Assembly: GCA_035275625.1 (NCBI GenBank)
Contig: DATEMK010000066.1
Location: 1 to 43,782 of the forward strand
Length of the DNA stretch: 43,782 bases
DNA from: DATEMK01 sp035275625
Lineage (GTDB): Bacteria > Bacteroidota > Bacteroidia > AKYH767-A > OLB10
Direction: 5' to 3'
The first letter of the stretch is position 1. The number at the start of each line of letters is the position of its first letter. Made by a program: the position numbers and the translations under genes. Under the pieces are notes generated by a model. It did no database searches, was not told the DNA's origin, and saw only the letters and a list, made by a program, of their open reading frames with translations. Below are positions 33,262-40,525 of the stretch, piece after piece.

Positions 33262-33872
33262 TAAACTTTTCCGCTTGAAAATTCTTTTTCTTTTTCCGCT
33301 TCTTCAATAGCATCATGTAATGTCACCTGGTTTGGATTTGTCCCCTCGTCCTCCTCCGGCATCGTGCATTTGCCTCCGATATACAATTCCACTTCTTTGA
33401 TTGCGTTTTCAGAAGCTGCCTTCAATTCTTTAAAGAACTCATATCCGCCTGTGTGGTCGAGCATGATTTTGGGAGTTTCCATGTCCATGATACCGTTAGC
33501 CACATGCTTGCTTCCAATCAGCACGATGGAAAGATTATCTTCTTCACCATTCATTTTAAATCCGCTTACCGTATAATCGTTGGTGATGTCATGGTTGTGG
33601 AATTTGTTGATTTTATCAATTTCAATTCCTTTGTGCTTATATACACCATCAATGATGGCGAGGTGCACGTTAAATCGTGAGAAAGCAATTTTCATGTCCT
33701 CATCCACAATGCCTTCTCCTTTTACATTATGCTTTCCGACACCGGCTCCCGATGTAACATGAATACTATAGTTGCACAAATCATCTGCTATGCTTGCGCC
33801 TTTCACTTCGAAATCTGTTGGTAAGTTCATTGGTTCTTGTTCTGTTTTTGATTTTTTGTTTGATTTTTTCAT
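33261..33872 (-). CDS. Hypothetical protein upstream of helicase
   Basis: This 203-residue protein has a basic N-terminal tail (MKKSNKKSKTEQ) and a beta-rich core (NYSIHVTSGAGVGKHNVKG, AFSRFNVHLAIIDGVYKHKG, DNLSIVLIGSKHVANG). An acidic C-terminus follows (CTMPEEDEGTNP, AIEEAEKEKEF). The acidic tail and beta core recall single-strand DNA-binding proteins of phages, but this is only a likeness. It is encoded directly before the SF2 helicase and close to recombination genes. No named family is recognised. Confidence 0.6.
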   Translation of the reverse strand: MKKSNKKSKTEQEPMNLPTDFEVKGASIADDLCNYSIHVTSGAGVGKHNVKGEGIVDEDMKIAFSRFNVHLAIIDGVYKHKGIEIDKINKFHNHDITNDYTVSGFKMNGEEDNLSIVLIGSKHVANGIMDMETPKIMLDHTGGYEFFKELKAASENAIKEVELYIGGKCTMPEEDEGTNPNQVTLHDAIEEAEKEKEFSSGKV

Positions 33873-33881
33873 GTTGATTTT

Positions 33882-34214
33882 TTATTTTATTATTAGTCCT
33901 ATAATTCTTTTTGCAACTTGAAGCCTGTATTCTACCGGTATATAGTACCACTTATGTTTCAGCTTATTCCCCTGTGCGTCTGTCGCCCAGTCAGCCTTTA
34001 CCGGAATGTTGAAAAAATCTTTCAGGTCTTTTGCTCTCCTTGCCATGTGACCGATATAAGGGTCTTTGTTAATGATGTGGTCTCCGTTGAGCATTCTTTT
34101 CAAAGCCTGCCAACATTGTTCATTAAAATCTTCTCTGCGTAATTCGAGCATTGCCTGACTTTCAGGATTATTTTCTTTTTTGTGTACAGGATCCCAGTCT
34201 ATTCTAAGTTGCAT
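33882..34214 (-). CDS. Hypothetical early protein
   Basis: This 110-residue, mostly helical protein begins MQLRIDWDPVHKKENNPESQA. It contains CWQALKRMLNGDHIINKDP and AKDLKDFFNIPVKADWATD, and ends in EYRLQVAKRIIGLIIK. It could form a small winged or helical DNA-binding domain. It lies directly after the repeat-containing gene (34,215-34,853) and before the 33,261-33,872 gene. The family is not recognised. Confidence 0.55.
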   Translation of the reverse strand: MQLRIDWDPVHKKENNPESQAMLELRREDFNEQCWQALKRMLNGDHIINKDPYIGHMARRAKDLKDFFNIPVKADWATDAQGNKLKHKWYYIPVEYRLQVAKRIIGLIIK

Positions 34215-34853
34215 CTATTCAGTTACCGTTTCATCAGGAGTGTTTTCGTATGCTGAGGCATATTCCAGATATGCCAACCCCAAGTCCTGACTCGTTATAA
34301 AAAAATCCATGGGCGGTAATTCAGGATGAGCTTTGCGGTGTATTAGTGTTGCAGCTCCAAACCAGTCATATTTTTTTCTGAGCTCGTAACCTTTAGTGCC
34401 AGCCATGTGAACTAAATGACCTGCCAGGCACATAGCGCTTTTACAAATATTTTCTTCGGGATTAAATTCTGTGATCTCTCCAAATGTTGATTGCTGGTAG
34501 CATCTTTTCTTCTCATTAACTTCTTTGAGGATTGTCGAATATGGTTTGTCCAAAACAGGAATGCTTTCCCATTCATCAAGCTTTTCTTTTATTCCATTGA
34601 TCACGTCCGGTGACAGGTTCTTGATCACGTCCGGTGACAGGTTATTGATCACGTACGGTGACAGGTTATTGATCACGTACGGTGACAGGTTATTGATCAC
34701 GTCCGGTGACAGGTTCTTGATCACGTACGGTGACAGGTTCTTGATCACGTACGGTGACAGGTTCTTGATCACGTCCGGTGACAGGTTCTTGATCACGTAC
34801 GGTGACGCTTGCATGGCCATAAAAGCCTTAATGTTTAATGGAAGTTTTTTCAT
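34215..34853 (-). CDS. Octapeptide-repeat protein encoded over a 24-bp repeat array
   Basis: From the ATG at 34,853 (MKKLPLNIKAF) the protein has 212 residues; an earlier start would overlap the nuclease gene by over 110 bases, while 34,853 leaves a one-base gap. After a short N-terminus come about nine octapeptides of the form (K/N)NLSP(D/Y)VI, then a Cys-containing globular region (ENICKSAMCLAGHLVHMAGTKG and WFGAATLIHRKAHPELPP). The repeats vary at only two DNA positions. The repeat may be used as DNA sites, as a protein scaffold, or both. No named family is recognised. Confidence 0.6.
   Translation of the reverse strand: MKKLPLNIKAFMAMQASPYVIKNLSPDVIKNLSPYVIKNLSPYVIKNLSPDVINNLSPYVINNLSPYVINNLSPDVIKNLSPDVINGIKEKLDEWESIPVLDKPYSTILKEVNEKKRCYQQSTFGEITEFNPEENICKSAMCLAGHLVHMAGTKGYELRKKYDWFGAATLIHRKAHPELPPMDFFITSQDLGLAYLEYASAYENTPDETVTE
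34597..34806 (-). repeat. Array of 24-bp direct repeats (8 full and 1 partial), each with an internal dyad
   Basis: Units start at 34,597, 34,621, 34,645, 34,669, 34,693, 34,717, 34,741, 34,765 and 34,789; the last matches over 18 bases. Each reads TTGATCACGT, then C or A, then CGGTGACAGGTT, then C or A. Each contains an interrupted palindrome TCAC-N5-GTGA, as expected for a two-fold symmetric DNA-binding site. The array lies in a coding sequence, so the same DNA may serve as iterons, for example a replication origin or a partition site. Confidence 0.85.
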
Positions 34854-34854
34854 A

Positions 34855-35466
34855 TTATTTTGTTTTTGATAGTAGTTGTAAGTATTGTTGTAATCGAATT
34901 TGAAATTGTTTAAAAAGACTGTTGAGCTCGGGAGCACTGAAAATGAAAACCTGTACCTCCCTGGTTTCTTCAACTAACATGGAGATCATACCATAGTCAA
35001 TGTGAATTCCGTTTTCTAATAGTGCAGCACGGTAAGAAGCTAATTGCAAAGGGTAATCATTCAGCCAGTCTTTTTTCTTTGGCTTGCCGCTTCCCTTGAA
35101 ATCGTTGATAATTACACGACCGTCCTTTTCAAAAATGCAATCGTAACGCCCTTTGTATTTGTGGATGTCGCTGAAAACATCCTGTTCAATGCATCTGATT
35201 TTGTAACCGGAAAGAAAATTTTTCAGGAGATCGTTTTCACAATTGCCGGTCTCAAAATATAGTTGAACGTTCTGATCAATTTCCCTACCGCGCTTTAGGG
35301 ACTCGCGCATGATCCGGTCAGCTTCTTTCTCGCCAATTCGTTCACACCATTGCTGAAGTTGTAGTTTGCTCGACTCCGGCATTGTTGCCGAGAGAATTTT
35401 GGTGATAGAATGATATAGCTTCCGGTCTTCCAATAGTGGAAGTTTGGTTTGATATTCTTCGCTCAT
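34855..35466 (-). CDS. PD-(D/E)XK exonuclease-like protein
   Basis: This 203-residue protein has the RecB/Cas4-like nuclease arrangement. A motif RGREIDQNVQLYF (59-71) is followed by KGRYDCIF (catalytic Asp about 109), VIINDFKGSG (D122, K124) and YPLQLASYRAALL (Gln/Tyr motif, 138-150). Such enzymes can supply the 5'-3' resection that goes with Sak4- or RecT-type annealing. It overlaps the 35,463-35,933 gene by four bases and is next to the Sak4-like ATPase two genes upstream. Confidence 0.8.
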   Translation of the reverse strand: MSEEYQTKLPLLEDRKLYHSITKILSATMPESSKLQLQQWCERIGEKEADRIMRESLKRGREIDQNVQLYFETGNCENDLLKNFLSGYKIRCIEQDVFSDIHKYKGRYDCIFEKDGRVIINDFKGSGKPKKKDWLNDYPLQLASYRAALLENGIHIDYGMISMLVEETREVQVFIFSAPELNSLFKQFQIRLQQYLQLLSKTK

Positions 35467-35933
35467 TTCAATGTAACTTTTATTCCGGTTGTGCTTGACT
35501 TGGTTGGGGGATATACTTTAGCAATTTCACCGGTCCCGGGAATTACAATTTCCAAAGAACCTTTAACAGATCTGAGTAAAGTTTCACGCTCTTTTCTTTT
35601 CTCGGCAGCTTCATCTTCCTTTTGTTTTGCTTCAACCCATTCAGGATCGTTGCAGTTAGAGAAGTCATACTTTGTTCCCAATTCGTAGATTTCAATTTTT
35701 GAAGAATAGGCTTCAAACATTTTTGCTCCGTGCTTTTCAGCCTCCTGCAGTGTGAGAGCCCCAATTTCTTTTTTCACCTGATCCATTGCTTTTTGCATGG
35801 CTGTGAGCTTCACGTGAAGTTCCAGGGGATTTACTTCTCCGGATTTAACCTCGCTGATTAATTTGAGAGCAAATTTTTCCGCCTGCTCTTTAGTGGTCGG
35901 GTTGTAGTTTATAACACTGTATGCTGATTCCAT
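35463..35933 (-). CDS. Hypothetical protein in recombination cluster
   Basis: This 156-residue protein is helical at residues 10-100 (QAEKFALKLISEVKSGEVN, MQKAMDQVKKEIGALTLQEA, EAKQKEDEAAEKRKERET). It ends in a beta-like basic tail (SLEIVIPGTGEIAKV, TGIKVTLK). No catalytic motif is visible. It sits between the Sak4-like ATPase (two bases upstream) and the PD-(D/E)XK nuclease (four-base overlap). It may therefore be an accessory factor of the recombination genes, for example an inhibitor of host nucleases; this is positional inference. Confidence 0.6.
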   Translation of the reverse strand: MESAYSVINYNPTTKEQAEKFALKLISEVKSGEVNPLELHVKLTAMQKAMDQVKKEIGALTLQEAEKHGAKMFEAYSSKIEIYELGTKYDFSNCNDPEWVEAKQKEDEAAEKRKERETLLRSVKGSLEIVIPGTGEIAKVYPPTKSSTTGIKVTLK

Positions 35934-35935
35934 GA

Positions 35936-36844
35936 TTATGCAGTTTTTAAATTTTTAACTTGATTATATCTCTCTTTTGCTGCTTTAATAAAGTCAGCAT
36001 TTTCAATTACGTAAATGGGAAGCGTTTCTTTCAGCAAGGTCAAATCTTCAACGCTGTCACATTTGGCGAGCTTATCTATGGCTGTTACAACCTCCGCCTT
36101 TACATCCAAACCTGATTCACACCATTGAAGAATATTCTGTCCGGTTTTCTCAGAAGGTACGAAACCACCAGAGGCAAAAAGTCCGGAACGGTCTTTCATC
36201 GCGGTTGCATAGTGATTCAGGTTAAGATCAAAATGAATCGTGAATTCATAGTCAACACCTTCACGTTGGATGGGTGCCATGCCTACTTTTTTTGGAACTT
36301 GAATTATCTTGCCATTTTTCTCAATGGATTCCAGAACATAATCCACCTTGCTTCGCATACATCCAATGATGTGGCATTTGCTTGAAAGCATTGCCTCAAT
36401 AAATTTGTTGTGCCGAGGTGTCGCTTCACTCCATCCATTAGTAAATGCATTCTTGCTGTTTGATGAAGCTTTGAGAGTATCTACCAACTCCATCACTCCA
36501 CCGCTGCCGTTCCACTCATGTGAAATGGAATCAATAATTATTACTTCAATTCCTTCGACTTCACATTCCTTAATCGCCTCGATATAACGCTCAGGCGAGT
36601 ATGGTTTTTCCAATGGAAGTACCTGGAACTCTCCAATTGTAAATTTTCTTCCATCACTTTCTAAGGTGTGGTTTGCATAAAGATCAGCTGAGTTGTTTTC
36701 TGTATCAATCAAAGCGATCTTATTCCAGTCTTGTGTAAGACCGTAAGCAATCAGCAATGCTGATGCTGTTTTTCCGCTTCCGGCAGGTCCGGAAAGTCCT
36801 AATCTGATTTTTGCTTTTTGCCGTGTGGCTTTTCTGAGTGTCAT
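35936..36844 (-). CDS. Sak4-like AAA/RecA-fold recombination ATPase
   Basis: This 302-residue protein has Walker A GPAGSGKT (19-26), a Walker B-like VIIIDSISHEW, and a RecA-like core as in phage Sak4 proteins of the AAA_24 family. These help single-strand annealing together with an SSB. A C-terminal part (VVTAIDKLAKCDSVEDLTLLKE) is helical. Gene neighbours (nuclease, accessory protein) support a recombination role. The start follows a terminator-like hairpin and a + strand promoter-like element (36,868-36,875), so it may begin a separate transcript. Confidence 0.75.
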   Translation of the reverse strand: MTLRKATRQKAKIRLGLSGPAGSGKTASALLIAYGLTQDWNKIALIDTENNSADLYANHTLESDGRKFTIGEFQVLPLEKPYSPERYIEAIKECEVEGIEVIIIDSISHEWNGSGGVMELVDTLKASSNSKNAFTNGWSEATPRHNKFIEAMLSSKCHIIGCMRSKVDYVLESIEKNGKIIQVPKKVGMAPIQREGVDYEFTIHFDLNLNHYATAMKDRSGLFASGGFVPSEKTGQNILQWCESGLDVKAEVVTAIDKLAKCDSVEDLTLLKETLPIYVIENADFIKAAKERYNQVKNLKTA

Positions 36845-36899
36845 TGATTTGTGTTTTAAAGTTTAACTATATTTGCAGTTCATTGAAATGTGTCTTTTC

Positions 36900-36926
36900 A
36901 AACCCGGTATTCGCTGTACCGGGTTT
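36900..36926 (+). terminator. Strong hairpin with T-rich tail (terminator on + strand)
   Basis: AAACCCGGTA (36,900-36,909) pairs perfectly with TACCGGGTTT (36,917-36,926) across a seven-base loop. On the + strand CTTATTT follows. On the minus strand the next bases are GAAAAG, so it would only pause or weakly terminate leftward transcripts from the upstream gene. It lies just after the ATPase gene stop (36,938). Confidence 0.6.
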
Positions 36927-36937
36927 CTTATTTAGAA

Positions 36938-38215
36938 TTAAATCGCTATTTCGTTTTTCTCAAGAAGCGTTTTGGTGAACAGGTTTATAAAATGCGTCTG
37001 GAACTGTCGGGAACAATCCACAAAGCCTGTGTTGAAATGTTCAGCTTCTTCTACTATCGTGCAGATGATTTCGAACATTGATTTATTCATCAACTGTTCG
37101 CTCATTAAAATTTCTTTTTTGTCGAGGTGGATTTGTGCGAAAATGGTTTTGTCTCCGAAAATGCCGTAGATAAATTTGAGTTCAGGGTTGATGAAATAAC
37201 CACATGATTCCAGTGTTGCTAATGCGGATTTTATTTTCAATTCGAGTTCAGGAAGAAATATTTCAAAAAACTCATTCACCTTGTCGGCTACTCTTACTGC
37301 GCTGATCCCCTTGAATTGTGCATTGAGAGAAATGAAAAGATTCTTTGGGACTATAACAACACCGGATAAATCAATCGGCAGTTCCCTTGCCTTAATGTCA
37401 TTGACTAACCTCTCGTGGATAATCTTAGCATTGCCCAGGGCTTCGCTCCAACTGTCGGAATATTTTGTACTCATCCATGAATAGTCCATCGAACCCTCAT
37501 AGTGATCTTCCTTCATTGTTGAAAGAGCATACTCCGCTACTTTTTTATCTGCATTAGTCAGGCACTTGGTGATGTCCCAATCCAACAGCCCTGTGTATTC
37601 ACGCAGCTCGTTTATAGAGGCGTTCTTTATGTCATACCTAAACAGAGCCGGTTTTTCATCATTCTCTTTTATAAGAACTCCCTGCTTGTAAATCCGTAAT
37701 GATTTGCCACCGCTGTAAATGGAAAAATCCGGACAGTCATACATCGGGGTTTCTCCGTGAATAAAATAGTTACCCCATTTATCGTGAACCTGTTTGATCT
37801 CTGTAACAAACTGAATGTAAAAAGTGGTGGCGCCTTCTGTTCCTGAAACTGTTTCCGTTACTTCTTTCTGTGCTTCACCTTCGTCCAGTGCGTTACACCA
37901 TAGCTCACGAATGATCATCCACGCTTTCCAGTCGAATCCCATTTTGTCGGTGATGGAGCTGCGTTCACCTTCTATATAAATAATCCGGAACTCCTGTTCA
38001 CGGATCAGTTCGGTTTTAGTTGTCATGGAAATTTCTTTCTCACCGACAAATATTTTGAAGTCAATGTTGTTGCGTACAAGGTAAGCAAGTACATATTTCA
38101 ACCCTGTGCCGAATTGCCCGATTTTAAAATCATCGTCACGCTTTGTTGTACCTCCCATGAGCGACACCAACCGTATGTCGAGGAGTCCTTTGTTCTGAAT
38201 TTTTAGATATTTCAT
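36938..38215 (-). CDS. GHKL-type (histidine-kinase-like) ATPase family protein with unusual motif order
   Basis: This 425-residue protein has a G-box-like KIGQFGTGLKYVLAYL (31-46) and an Asn-box-like IIRELWCNALDEG (101-113). In HSP90/MutL/GyrB proteins the Asn box comes first, so the order here is reversed. The C-terminal part has EEAEHFNTGFVDCSRQF near the end, where EEAEH could be a metal or catalytic element. The role is unknown; phage and plasmid GHKL proteins of this type are uncharacterised. It overlaps no neighbour and ends before the hairpin at 36,900-36,926. Confidence 0.6.
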   Translation of the reverse strand: MKYLKIQNKGLLDIRLVSLMGGTTKRDDDFKIGQFGTGLKYVLAYLVRNNIDFKIFVGEKEISMTTKTELIREQEFRIIYIEGERSSITDKMGFDWKAWMIIRELWCNALDEGEAQKEVTETVSGTEGATTFYIQFVTEIKQVHDKWGNYFIHGETPMYDCPDFSIYSGGKSLRIYKQGVLIKENDEKPALFRYDIKNASINELREYTGLLDWDITKCLTNADKKVAEYALSTMKEDHYEGSMDYSWMSTKYSDSWSEALGNAKIIHERLVNDIKARELPIDLSGVVIVPKNLFISLNAQFKGISAVRVADKVNEFFEIFLPELELKIKSALATLESCGYFINPELKFIYGIFGDKTIFAQIHLDKKEILMSEQLMNKSMFEIICTIVEEAEHFNTGFVDCSRQFQTHFINLFTKTLLEKNEIAI

Positions 38216-38242
38216 TGAGTGTGTTTATTTATGCAGTTTGAA

Positions 38243-38599
38243 TTATTGATGTTGCCTGAAAACTGATTCGCTGTCAAATTCTCCGGAACCAAAAGTTGGA
38301 GAGGAGGTTTTATTCAGCAGGTGCATTTCAACTAAACAGTCTGCCTTAACGCTGAACGTGTTGACGGCATCCAACCATTCGTCCTCAGTAATTTCAATTC
38401 CCTTTTCAACTACGGGTTTGATTTCTGATTCTGAGCATTCATTCCAAAATGTACAATGATTGTGGCTAAGGAGTACTTGAACCATTTGCTTTTCACTTGT
38501 AACTTTGTAAAAACTGGAACCGGTCTTGAAGAAAGCCGGAAGATTAATTGTAACCGTTTTGCTGACGGTCTTTTCTTTTTTGATTGTGATTGTGTTCAT
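38243..38599 (-). CDS. Hypothetical early protein
   Basis: This 118-residue protein has a beta-like start (MNTITIKKEKTVSKTVTINL) and an acidic centre (CSESEIKPVVEKGIEITEDEW). No known motif is seen. It follows a chain of tiny genes with ATGA overlaps: its start overlaps the 28-residue gene stop by four bases. The early position suggests a regulatory or host-takeover role, but nothing in the sequence confirms this. Confidence 0.6.
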   Translation of the reverse strand: MNTITIKKEKTVSKTVTINLPAFFKTGSSFYKVTSEKQMVQVLLSHNHCTFWNECSESEIKPVVEKGIEITEDEWLDAVNTFSVKADCLVEMHLLNKTSSPTFGSGEFDSESVFRQHQ

Positions 38600-38682
38600 G
38601 ATTTAACGAGATTTATAATTAGAATTATTAGAGTGATCATCCAAATAAGTCCGGCAATTGCCAGGAACTTTGTTCGTTTCAT
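38596..38682 (-). CDS. Tiny membrane peptide (28 residues)
   Basis: The frame runs from ATG 38,682 to TGA 38,596 and encodes MKRTKFLAIAGLIWMITLII followed by LIINLVKS. It is almost entirely one hydrophobic helix with a basic N-terminus. Both ends overlap neighbours by four bases (ATGA), which argues for real translation despite its size. It may regulate an envelope protein or exclude other phages; no family is known. Confidence 0.55.
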   Translation of the reverse strand: MKRTKFLAIAGLIWMITLIILIINLVKS

Positions 38683-38858
38683 TTGCTGAAAAAACCGAAG
38701 CTTCCCATGATTGCGCAAAACATCATTATTCCAATTCCAATGAGTACAAGCCTCATGGCAGTTTTGTTTTTAATGTCATCCGGCAGGTAATAACTGTCCG
38801 GAATGTTGTTTTCGTAAACCGTGTCGAGGTCGTCCTCGTGTAAATACTTTTTGTTCAT
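38679..38858 (-). CDS. Small membrane-anchored protein (59 residues)
   Basis: This frame runs from ATG 38,858 to TGA 38,679. The first 35 residues are acidic (MNKKYLHEDDLDTVYENN). The C-terminal part is a hydrophobic helix (LVLIGIGIMMFCAIMGSFGF), suggesting a C-terminal membrane anchor. It overlaps its neighbours by four bases on each side. The pair with the tiny hydrophobic 28-residue gene recalls two-component membrane modules such as superinfection-exclusion proteins, but this is only a comparison. Confidence 0.55.
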   Translation of the reverse strand: MNKKYLHEDDLDTVYENNIPDSYYLPDDIKNKTAMRLVLIGIGIMMFCAIMGSFGFFSK

Positions 38859-39067
38859 TGGTGTGATTTTATTAAAGTGTTTATATATGATCTGATGGCG
38901 ATGTTCATTACTTTCAAATCGGTGATGCGCTGTTGAATTGTTTTTGCCAGGAATATTTTTCCTTCATCCTTATGATGGTTTTTGAGAACACGCAAACCGT
39001 GAATCAGGTTTTCGTTTCTGTCAATGGTTGTGTTGCCGATCTCCACCATTACCGGTTCTGTTTTCAT
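38855..39067 (-). CDS. Small early protein (70 residues)
   Basis: This short basic and helical protein contains LIHGLRVLKNHHKDEGKIF and TIQQRITDLKVMNIAIRSYI. No metal or catalytic motif is evident. It overlaps its neighbours by four bases at both ends in the early operon. Its role is unknown; small early phage genes frequently bind host proteins. Confidence 0.55.
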   Translation of the reverse strand: MKTEPVMVEIGNTTIDRNENLIHGLRVLKNHHKDEGKIFLAKTIQQRITDLKVMNIAIRSYINTLIKSHQ

Positions 39068-39405
39068 GCTGTTATTATTGATGGTTGTAATAATTCGATT
39101 GATTCTTTAATGGCCACTTTCACTTCATCGCTGAGTAACTCTGTCACCTCCTCGATTCGGTCGTATATATCATAATTGAGAAGCTTTATTATGCACTCAA
39201 TTATTTCGTTGTTGTGGTCTTCCTGATACCCGAGCTCGTTATATTCATATTCGGAAACACTCAGGTCGTTATGCTCCAAACCTTCACCCATATAGTAGCG
39301 TTGTGAAAAAATAAGATCAGTTAGCTCCTGCAGTTTAATCAGGTCATTGCGCTGTTCAACCGTTAGCCGGTTGTGGTGTTTACATAAACAATGTTTGAGG
39401 TTCAT
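39064..39405 (-). CDS. Hypothetical acidic early protein
   Basis: This 113-residue protein has a Cys/His-containing start (MNLKHCLCKHHNRLT) that could be a metal-binding knuckle. An acidic, helical body follows (NDLSVSEYEYNELGYQEDHNNEIIECI and YDRIEEVTELLSDEVKVAIKESI). It overlaps neighbours by four bases at both ends. The family is not recognised. Confidence 0.55.
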   Translation of the reverse strand: MNLKHCLCKHHNRLTVEQRNDLIKLQELTDLIFSQRYYMGEGLEHNDLSVSEYEYNELGYQEDHNNEIIECIIKLLNYDIYDRIEEVTELLSDEVKVAIKESIELLQPSIITA

Positions 39406-39572
39406 TTTATTCTCAGTATTGATTTGCGAATGTTGTAGCGTTGCTCCTGTCTCCTGTATGCTCTTGACTTTGGAGCCTGAACTTTTGAATCAGTCAAATT
39501 CTGTTGCAGGATTTTTCTTTCCAGCCGTTGAATTCGCTTTTCCAAACTTTCTATTTTCTGATCAGGTGTCAT
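39402..39572 (-). CDS. Small basic coiled-coil protein (56 residues)
   Basis: The frame from ATG 39,572 to TGA 39,402 encodes an N-terminal coiled coil (IESLEKRIQRLERKILQQN) and a strongly basic tail (RAYRRQEQRYNIRKSILRIK). It overlaps the Cro-like gene stop and the next gene's start by four bases each. It may be a nucleic-acid-binding or regulatory dimer. Its place directly after the Cro-like gene suggests early regulation. Confidence 0.55.
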   Translation of the reverse strand: MTPDQKIESLEKRIQRLERKILQQNLTDSKVQAPKSRAYRRQEQRYNIRKSILRIK

Positions 39573-39790
39573 GATTTGTGAGCTGGAACTGATTCAGTTA
39601 AAATTTCTGCATCGGTAAGTCCGGTTTCCTCACGGATTATTTTGAGTATAGAGGCTTTTGTTAAATCATCTGTGTTTTCCTTAATCCACCTACGGACGGC
39701 AGATTCTGAACACTCCTGATCCAATGCAATGAGGTTTCTGATTCGGGAATTTCCCTCAATCAGGTCTAAACATTTTTTTGTGAGTTCCAT
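39569..39790 (-). CDS. Cro-like helix-turn-helix regulator
   Basis: From ATG 39,790 the protein has 73 residues. It contains a helix-turn-helix-like ALDQECSESAVRRWIKEN and a helical C-terminus (KASILKIIREETGLTDAEI). A longer frame from a TTG at 39,835 would place the promoter element TATATTTG inside the coding region, so I favour 39,790. It is the first leftward gene, divergent from the CI-like repressor with an operator region between, the arrangement of lambdoid cro and cI. It probably represses the repressor promoter and tunes early transcription. Confidence 0.7.
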   Translation of the reverse strand: MELTKKCLDLIEGNSRIRNLIALDQECSESAVRRWIKENTDDLTKASILKIIREETGLTDAEILTESVPAHKS

Positions 39791-39806
39791 TTTTTGTTGT
39801 ATTATT

Positions 39807-39864
39807 GTTTCTAAATACGGTGCAAATATAAACAAAGTTTCAATAATAGAAACATTTTTGAAAC
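39807..39864. promoter_or_regulatory. Divergent operator/promoter region with GTTTC/GAAAC boxes
   Basis: Boxes are GTTTC at 39,807-39,811 and 39,837-39,841 and GAAAC at 39,849-39,853 and 39,860-39,864; the middle two form an inverted pair with a seven-base spacer. The leftward -7 element TATATTTG (39,830-39,823) lies inside. A TTTC in the -33 position (39,852-39,849, 18-base spacer) overlaps a box. Repressor binding would therefore block the leftward promoter. A rightward TTTG (39,857-39,860) may serve the repressor gene. Confidence 0.6.
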
Positions 39865-39900
39865 TTTATTTAGAAAAAGTTATGAACAGGTCAAATAATT

Positions 39901-40524
39901 ATGGATCAAAACGATAAAGTATTCATGGAAGAAATCGAGTATTTGAAATCGTTACGGATTATAAAAAGAGACTCTGAAATTGTGAAAAGCACAGGCTACA
40001 GCAAGGGACTTGTATCTAATTATATCAATGGTAAGATTCCAATCAGCGAAGCTTTCAAAGAAAAATTCTACGAGGTTTACGGGGAACACTTGCCTAAGAA
40101 CAAAGTTTCAGATGTTGAAACTAAGTCGCAAGGCGGAAATATCATCCACGTTCCGTTAATTGCTTATGGTGGTTTTTTGCAGGGTTACGCAAACAAAGTT
40201 TTTATGGATTCTCTTCAAAGATTTTCGCTCCCTGGTGTTAATGGAGAGCATTACGCTTTTGAAGTTGATGGGATGAGCATGTTTGATTTGGCTGCGCCTG
40301 GCGACACTGCAATAGCCAGACTGGAAGAAAAAGTTGACTGGATGATTAAAGGAAAACCGTATGTATTGCAAACCATTGATGGCCTACTGATAAAACTTTA
40401 TGATGGAATTAAAGGGGAGAAATGGATATTCAAATCCTACAACCCGGAGTACAAACCAATCGAAATTCCATTGAGGAACCTGAAAAGAGTTTACTTTGTC
40501 ACTCGAATTTTAAAAAAAGTATAA
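39901..40524 (+). CDS. CI-like repressor with S24/LexA peptidase domain
   Basis: This 207-residue protein keeps the prophage silent. The N-terminal helix-turn-helix domain (residues 15-55) contains IVKSTGYSKGLVSNYINGK. The C-terminal S24 domain has VDGMSMFDLAAPGD with the candidate nucleophile Ser126 and GLLIKLYDG with Lys165. This is the Ser-Lys dyad used for RecA-stimulated self-cleavage. A possible cleavage region lies near IAYGGFLQG (87-95), but the exact bond cannot be read. It begins the rightward lysogeny operon, divergent from the Cro-like gene. Confidence 0.9.
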   Translation: MDQNDKVFMEEIEYLKSLRIIKRDSEIVKSTGYSKGLVSNYINGKIPISEAFKEKFYEVYGEHLPKNKVSDVETKSQGGNIIHVPLIAYGGFLQGYANKVFMDSLQRFSLPGVNGEHYAFEVDGMSMFDLAAPGDTAIARLEEKVDWMIKGKPYVLQTIDGLLIKLYDGIKGEKWIFKSYNPEYKPIEIPLRNLKRVYFVTRILKKV

Positions 40525-40525
40525 C

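Noticed and set aside
34597..34806. CRISPR-like array
   Set aside because: The 24-bp units are contiguous with no variable spacers and keep an open reading frame, so this is a direct-repeat array, not CRISPR.
34854..34973. N-terminal extension of the octapeptide-repeat protein
   Set aside because: It lies inside the nuclease gene; the ATG at 34,853 is one base after that gene's stop.
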